64,000 bases of DNA from positions 61,430,707 through 61,494,706 of the forward strand of contig CM064420.1 in the NCBI GenBank assembly GCA_032690845.1, read 5' to 3'. Position 1 is the stretch's first letter. The number at the start of each line of letters is the position of its first letter. The stretch comes from Eleusine coracana subsp. coracana. Taxonomy: Eukaryota; Streptophyta; Magnoliopsida; Poales; Poaceae. Position numbers and translations under genes: made by a program. Positions 57,858-64,000 of the stretch are shown piece by piece. The notes under the pieces are model-generated. The model did not search any database. It was not told the origin of the DNA and was given only the letters and a program-made list of their open reading frames with translations.

Positions 57858-58661
57858 TGAAAGTTGCCTAGAGTGAGAGGGGGTGAATAGGCAATTTAAA
57901 AATTTAACTTGAAAATAATGCTTAAAAACAATCAAACAGTTTCTGATGAAACTTTTGTCACCACGGAAGTTATGTCCCACGACAGAAGTTCCTCTAATGC
58001 AAGGTGATAAACAATTGAAATGCAGAATTTAAAAAGTACAAATGATTTCCTTAAGTAGAAATAAAGGTAAGGTAATGATGAACTCAATTTCTACAACAAA
58101 TAATCTAGCAACACAATAAACAAGTAAATCAAACTTAGTATATGAATTAACACAAATAAGCTCAATAATAATAACAAGTGCAAAAAAGATAAAGAAAGAG
58201 AGACACAAGAATTTTTACCGAGGTTCGGCAACCATACTAATTAGTTCCTACTTTCTCGTTGAGAAGCCACATAAAATAGTCGGGTCTCTATCAAGTCTTT
58301 TTCCTGAGAAACAATCACAAAGATCGAGCTTGATTTCTTTCTTCACTTAATTCTTTTCCTCCCTGGAGGCGAATCACACCTTTACAAATGTCCTCGTGTC
58401 AGCACAACAACTTGGAAGCTCAAGGATGATGACTAGACATTTAGGAGACTAAGTCTACAAGAGTAATAAGCAAAACAAATCTTATATGGGAGGAAACAGT
58501 GTGCTCAAACTTTTGAATGGATAAAATAAAGCTTTTATTGGTTGGATCTCTCTTACAAATACTATAGATGTCAAGAACAAGTATATGAGTGAGAGAGGGG
58601 AGCCTAAGCTGAATAAGAGTGAAAATGTCAATATGTCCAACCCCTCTCATGGGCAAAGGGG

Positions 58662-58685
58662 TATATATATATATATATATATATA
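58662..58685. repeat. (TA)12 microsatellite
   Basis: Twelve TA units lie where the complete element has the LTR TATA box region, so expansion probably occurred from the promoter TATA sequence. Confidence 0.85.
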
Positions 58686-59650
58686 GGCAAGTATCAAAAA
58701 CTACCAGTTGGAGTATATTTCAGTGGCCAACGAAACTTCCATGGGAACCTACAAAACTTTCATGGATTCAAAAAGAACCATTGCATGGACTGAGGTTGGA
58801 AAAGTAGTGATGGAACTTCCGTCATAAGAGTGATAGAGGCTGACGGAACTTCCGTCACTTCCTGTTTAGCTCAAATAAATATGTTTTTGTTGGGTAATTT
58901 GTGGCTAGTTTGCTCTCAAAGTTTTTTAGTTGACTTGAGCACATAAATTTCTTGAAAGTAAGATTAGTTTATCCCTTTTAGTAGTTCGGTATTCTTATGA
59001 CTAAAGAAATTAGTAAAAACTAAACGTTAAAGCTCTTTTGAGTCCTTTTTTTTTTCTTCTTTCAATAGAGGGATAGACAATCTCACAAAGTGAATCATGA
59101 TATTATTTTGATTATCTGCACATTCACTTTATATACATGTTAGCATAATTTTAATTTTATGTCGTCGTTCACCAAAACCCACTAAGAGGATTCTAAATGC
59201 ATCTTTAATCTCCCCCTTTTTAGTGATTGATGATAATAGACTAAAAACATAGAGAGACCTCCCCCTAAAGATATGCATAAATCACAAAAGCATATGAAAG
59301 AGTTTCCCCTATATTTGGTAATAAGTGAGGTGTCTAAGTGTACAAATGTGCAATAAGTGATAATTCAAAGGAACCAACAACACACTTAACACAATCATCA
59401 TCATATGACAATAAGCTCAAATAATTAAACAAGAACCACCACACATCATCATAAAGCAAAGCATGATCATAGTACAATAATTAAAAACAATCATCATCAC
59501 ACGACAATAAACTCAAATAATTAAATAAGGACCATCACACATCATAATAAAGCAGAGCATGGTTATAATATAGTAAAGGTTTACAAATAGTTTTTCAAAC
59601 ACATAATAATAATAGACTTGTCCATGTACAATCTTTCTAGCCTACTACAA

Positions 59651-59667
59651 GATAGATAGATAGATAG
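59651..59667. repeat. GATA microsatellite
   Basis: About four GATA units. Confidence 0.7.
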
Positions 59668-59741
59668 TGAAGTAGTAAAGCAACACAATATCCTTTTTCA
59701 TCGCCTTTCTCTCCCCCTTTGGCATCAACGTACCAAAAATA

Positions 59742-59744
<3 letters not shown>

Positions 59745-59776
<32 letters not shown>
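59745..59776. repeat. (AG)16 microsatellite
   Basis: Sixteen uninterrupted AG units within the truncated Copia relative. Confidence 0.9.
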
Positions 59777-59779
<3 letters not shown>

Positions 59780-60482
59780 AAGACACGAATCACTCATCGT
59801 CTTCCTCGGTTGCTTACTCGCTTTCTTCCTCACCACCTACTTCTCCGCTTGAATCTTCATCATCATCTTGCTCTTGTGCAACATTTTGAAGTGTGGAGGA
59901 TGATGCAGCAAGAGGGTTCTCAAAAACCGGTGGCTCTCCATCACTCTCAATCTTAGAGGCATCCGGTGACACTTCATGTCCTTATGCCCTTTGCTCACTC
60001 TTGATCCTTCTAGTAAGCTTCTTGAGTCCCCTCTTGTTCTCCCAAATTTTCCTTGCATTCTAGCAGCAGATCTTGAAGAAAGACTTGAAGCCACATGAGA
60101 ATGAGGATTCTTGTGTTGGTGGTGCAGGAGGTGTAGAAGATGGTCCTACAGGCATGTCCCCAACTGGGGTGCTAGCAGCTGTGGCTCTCCTAGAGGATGG
60201 TGCTGCAAGAGATCCAAATAATGGACGTGTCAGTTTATAGAGCAAGCTTATTGTTATTCTAATTTAGGATGTTCGCTAACAGTGTAATAATTGTCAAAAG
60301 TGCCAATCGCTAGTAGTGACATTGTCAAAGTTATTCTTCCTAATTTGTGTTCAAGTAAAAGTTAATCTGGGAGTAGTGACTTCTTGTGTTACAGAACATA
60401 CAAATGATACATCTGGACAGGGAACAAGGATTTTAGATGACAATAATCTTCCACAAGCAGCAAACAGCTTATATAAGATCAA

Positions 60483-60709
60483 AATTTTGCATGACTAATA
60501 AAAAACTAAACTAGGTCGGAGGGGGGAGACGGCCCCTGCTGATTTTCATTAAGAGAAAGCGGCCAACAACCCCGACCTAGAAACCCCCGAACGCGGCCTT
60601 GCCAGCGAGGGGATTTTTTAGTGAGAACGGGGGTTCGAACCCCCGCCGCAAGGGTGGAGACTTCACACCTTACCGCTGAGCTGAGCTCAGGTTCTCAATT
60701 TTGCATGAC
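60483..60709 (-). mobile_element. tRNA-derived SINE with 13-bp target duplication
   Basis: The body 60496-60696, read on minus, starts with a box-A-like GCTCAGCGGTAAGG and box B GGGTTCGAACCC, then an unrelated region rich in CCCC and GGGG, and ends in TTAGTTTTTTATTA. AATTTTGCATGAC flanks it exactly (60483-60495, 60697-60709). The family differs from the Au-like SINE at 32748. Confidence 0.8.
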
Positions 60710-63062
60710 AAATACCTTTGAAATAAATTAGATGTTTCCTGCGCGTTGCTGCAGGATTTCAAATGTTACTTCAAAAACAAAAAAGTTAAAAAAATAAAAT
60801 ATAAACTTTAAAAGTAAATAGGATCACAACTAAAAAAATATACTATTTAAAAATAATTATTTTTAGTAAATATAATAAATCAAAATTAGATAAAAAACAT
60901 AAAAATAGGATAAATAACAGTTTGAATCAATTGTGACAGGTAAATATGTAATAGTGTTACATTTTCATGGTGTCGTATCATATATTCAAGCAGTTATATG
61001 CATCAATAACCTGTAAAAATACTGCCAACAGCATATTTTGAAATTAGGAACTGCAAATACGTTCATTAGAAGAATTGTACCAAAAGTTGGAACATTGAGC
61101 ATTGAAGAATTGTTTTCAGTTTAGGTTCATTAGAAGACCTGACTATATAATGGCCCCCGATGATTTTAGGTAATTTATAGAGCAAGCTTGAATGGTCCTA
61201 GATACAATAAAAGATGACAAAGATATGTGTGAACTGGAACTGCATGAGCTTGTAAATAAGCTACTTACATGGGACATCATTAACTATTGCTCATGCCACA
61301 CATTTGTTTGGATGAGTACATAGCGGAGCCCCACCAAAACACATAGCTGAAAATGAAGCTACTGAGAATAGTTGAAAATGCTGCCAATAAAAAATAGTTT
61401 GACAATTTTAACCAATTTTGCCAATAGAATGTGTAAATTCGACAAATTAGTTGAAGGACAATATACTAATCAAATGGAACTAAAATTCAAAGCTCACCTA
61501 TTCAACAAAGCACATATTTCTGGAAGGAGGAAAGGGATTGGCGTGACTCAGTTGCAGAAGACAGTTGGTCGTATCTCCAACAAATGGACCTTGTCATACA
61601 ACATTATTTAGCGTCCAGAAGATACTTGCCTGTAATCCGGCAAATAATGTAATCATATGACAGGTGAGGATGCAGAGATGTGACTGACTTACCTGATGAA
61701 CTCTGGACAGCACGGTGGATGACCAAAATGACCCAAGTAGGCCAAAGATCCAGCTCTATCTAGAGGGAAACTCAATTTATATGAATCTACAAATATGCAG
61801 AGGAACATAAAAATCAATTTAGAGGAACGTACAAAATCTGAACTCATTCACATGAACCCAACAAACATGTTGTAGACATCCTTTATATTAATATGAACAC
61901 ATGAGGTGGTGCGTATGCAGAAGTTTGTAAGGGGAATACATCAAACAGGTTGAGTGCATAATACCACGGGCAAAATAGGGTCAGTGCACAAAGTAATTCA
62001 TACTAAGGTATAAATTGAAGAACCTGAATGAAATAGAGTATGAAACCAAAAGAAGAGGATCAACTGCAATGGTAATCTGTAGGCATAGACGCATAGTACA
62101 TAGAAAATAATAGGACTGGTAATGTGAGAAAAAAATACCTCCACGGGGGCACATCAATATAGTGGGGCGCTTCAATTTTTCGGAGCGATATCGATTAGTG
62201 TTATTAGAATCATTAACTCTGCTGGTATCTTGATTGGAGGTTGATTTGAATGCTCATTGCTATGTCCGTAAAGCCATTTGTAAAGAAGCATGAGTAAGGA
62301 AGAAACGGCGCCTGGAGGCAGGCAGGAAAATATGAGTAACGGCACCATTAATCCACGATTGCCCGGCGTTCTTGATGGGAATAGGAGCTGCAGTTTCTAC
62401 TATTGATTGCGGCGGGGTTGGGGGGCGTGGCCTGTGCCTCTGTGGCTGAGCCGTCGTGAGTCGTGACTCGTGGTTAAAACAGAATTTGATGGAGAAGACG
62501 AAGAGTAACGACGGTCATGATGTGCAGATTTAAAGAGATCAGATGGTGTAAACAAAAAGGGTGACGTGGCTGCACCACAGAAGAGAGAAATACCAATTAA
62601 TGACTGGCAATTTTACAGTCAAACGAATGCAGAAACTTTCACAAACGTATGCACAAATACCGTAAAGCCAAATTCTAATCACGTACTACCAGAAGTAGAC
62701 GCACAACAGTTCTAACATAGAATATATGCCTGCAATCCAGGTACTATACCAGAAGTAGACGCACAGCAGTTCTAGTAACAAAGAATAGTATGTCTGCAAT
62801 CCAGATCAAGCGATGGTGGACCGTATTTACATAAGGCTACTCGGTAAACTAAATGACCAGACAAAATGTAAGGGACCCAGAACAATCGTGTTGAATTCAC
62901 CAAGAATAAACTTGCAGGTTCTTGTAAATGTCAGTGTCATGGTTACCATCCTGCACACAGCAAATAAAAGGGAGATTATTTGGTAGAATCTTCGAAACGC
63001 AGGTTCTTGTTAGGAGGTATGCACAAGGTTAATAGGACAAGGTACGGCCGCAGCACACACCT
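60710..63062. other. Intergenic DNA with a 60-bp tandem duplication
   Basis: Mostly AT-rich; no supported gene. The segment ACCAGAAGTAGACGCACA...CAGTTCTA...CTGCAATCCAG occurs twice with a 60-bp offset (AGAAGTAGAC at 62691 and 62751). A block near 60745 (CCTGCGCGTTGCTGCAGG) vaguely recalls a Helitron 3' hairpin. Short frames (e.g. 61372-61611) lack recognised motifs. Confidence 0.4.
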
Positions 63063-63830
63063 CTAAAACTTCTTTCTCAGAACCAAAAGTGGTTCTGGAT
63101 AGCCGAAGGCTTCTCCACCTAGATGTTGGACTGATTTCATCAATGTCTCAGCTTCCTTGAAGAGGGGCTCAACTAATGCACGAATCGCTGCATAAAAACG
63201 GAGCAGATAATTATATTGATAAAAATTATAAGCCATAAGATAGCTGCACAAAACATTAAATCTAGTCTGCAGTTAGTACCTGCTGTAGACCTTCCATAGC
63301 TGTACCTGTCTCTGGCCACAACTGGATTACGGTTCACAACCTGATCCGCAATCATGATGATGCTGGCATAAGTAGTTGAGAGCTTGATGTTCAAATCATT
63401 GATATCACGCCCTTGCTCACGGAGATGAATGGGCACTGGGAATGGAACATCCTGCAAGCACAAAGATCGCTCATTCCAGAACTATTCTGCAAGCACAATT
63501 TTGTAGAAGTATTCTACAAAATGAAAAGTTACAACAACAACAAAAAAACAAACCCTAGGTGGACGGGAAGCTAATCAAATCAAGTAAAAGCAATTCCTAG
63601 CGTTGAATAAATTATACTTTTATCAAAAAAAAAAAGACCAGCAATTGCCATCGTTTGGTTCTAGATTTGAGCAGCTGCAGTTATATTAGTACATAACAAG
63701 TAAAATAAAAACGTCCTCTAAAACCTTGAAGTAACTGTAAGTGAAATCAAATAGATGCTTTATGCTTACATCTTGTTCAGGGAAGATGTCCTCAAGGACT
63801 GTCGGCCACATTGTCCAGAGCATGGTCCTC
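63063..63830 (-). CDS. 3' end of a conserved multi-exon gene of unknown identity (partial)
   Basis: Three exons agree in phase and splice signals: 63830-63770 (MLWTMWPTVLEDIFPEQD), 63451-63280 (DVPFPVPIHLREQGRDINDL, TTYASIIMIADQVVNRNPVV) and 63187-63063 (IRALVEPLFKEAETLMKSVQ, GYPEPLLVLRKKF, stop TAG at 63065-63063). The joined C-terminal 118 or so residues are helical, with no membrane span or catalytic motif visible. The 5' part lies beyond the right edge. Clean introns and strong residue patterning argue for a real gene. I do not recognise the family and give no function. Confidence 0.65.
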
Positions 63831-64000
63831 CTGCAAAGATTCAGACATCCCGAAGCCGATATCATCATATCAGGCCAAACAAACAAGGAACCAAACTGTT
63901 CAGGCCCGTGAATGTATATAGAGCTCTTGAAAAGGGTTCTGTCCTTTAAAGGGAAACCTCCAAATACAACGTGAATTGGGGATCAATATCGCTAAAAAAA
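63831..64000 (-). other. Intronic DNA of the right-edge gene
   Basis: A TTTGCAG acceptor directly precedes the exon at 63830 on the minus strand, so this is probably intron. No further exon was resolved before the edge. Confidence 0.4.

Larger units (their letters stand above)
57858..60245 (-). mobile_element. Truncated relative of the Copia element (3' LTR plus part of the extra ORF)
   Basis: 57858-59207 is an LTR (TGAAAGTTGCCTAGAG at its left end, ATGCATCTTTA at its right) homologous to the 14530/24729 LTRs but shorter (1350 bp). Internal DNA follows with the same polypurine-side sequence. Then comes the acidic C-terminal part of the additional ORF (near 59800-60060), where IWENKRGLKK keeps the tryptophan lost in the complete element. 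Homology fades after about 60245; gag-pol and the other LTR are absent. A perfect GACGGAACTTCCGTC lies at 58843-58857. Confidence 0.8.

Noticed and set aside
60496..60696. A functional tRNA gene
   Set aside because: tRNA-like promoter boxes sit in a 200-bp body with target duplication; no cloverleaf closes.

Overview
The window is nuclear DNA of a grass (Poaceae), probably a panicoid. The evidence is short split genes with GT-AG introns, GC-rich first exons, grass-type gene families (class IV chitinase, F-type-like cyclin), and typical grass repeats: Stowaway, Tourist, CACTA and hAT elements, Au-like SINEs and a large Copia element. There is no prokaryotic or organellar content. The species cannot be fixed from the sequence alone.

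Layout: 926-1858 (+) is a two-exon class IV chitinase with a TATA box and a distal W-box cluster. 2618-6550 (+) is a six-exon conserved protein of unknown function, with a small CACTA element 10 bp past its stop. 7457-11851 (-) is a 13-exon LUC7-like U1 snRNP gene whose fifth exon is one base short. 11.9-14.5 kb holds low-complexity DNA and MITEs. 14530-26388 is one complete Copia retrotransposon in minus orientation: two LTRs of about 1.67 kb, perfect CTTTT target duplication, tRNA-iMet-type primer site, gag-pol, and an additional 3' ORF. A divergent inverted repeat flanks it. 28612-29028 is a decayed paralogue of the intact small gene at 49980-50423. 30395-32173 (+) is a TRAF-type zinc-finger gene with a frameshift near its 5' end. 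33196-39764 (-) is a roughly 17-exon C2-GRAM-VASt gene (BAGP1-like). 41381-41462 is a tRNA-Ser(AGA). 42036-42930 (+) is a two-exon poly-Gln protein. 44119-45462 (-) is an intronless cyclin. 46301-49508 is a dead 3.2-kb hAT transposon with 19-bp TIRs and 8-bp TSD.

50.7-62 kb is repeat-rich: a Tourist MITE, an hAT deletion derivative with a second hAT nested in it, a CACTA end, a truncated relative of the Copia element, and a SINE. The right edge (63063-64000) carries the 3' end of a conserved minus-strand gene I do not recognise.

The genes are functionally unrelated (defence, splicing, lipid/calcium-linked membrane protein, cell cycle), so this is not an operon-like or clustered pathway. I found no new multi-gene system. 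The most unusual structure is the Copia family, with its array of the 15-bp palindrome GACGGAACTTCCGTC in the U3 region and its extra non-envelope ORF. All exon boundaries were derived by hand from splice signals, reading phase and family resemblance, without alignment tools.
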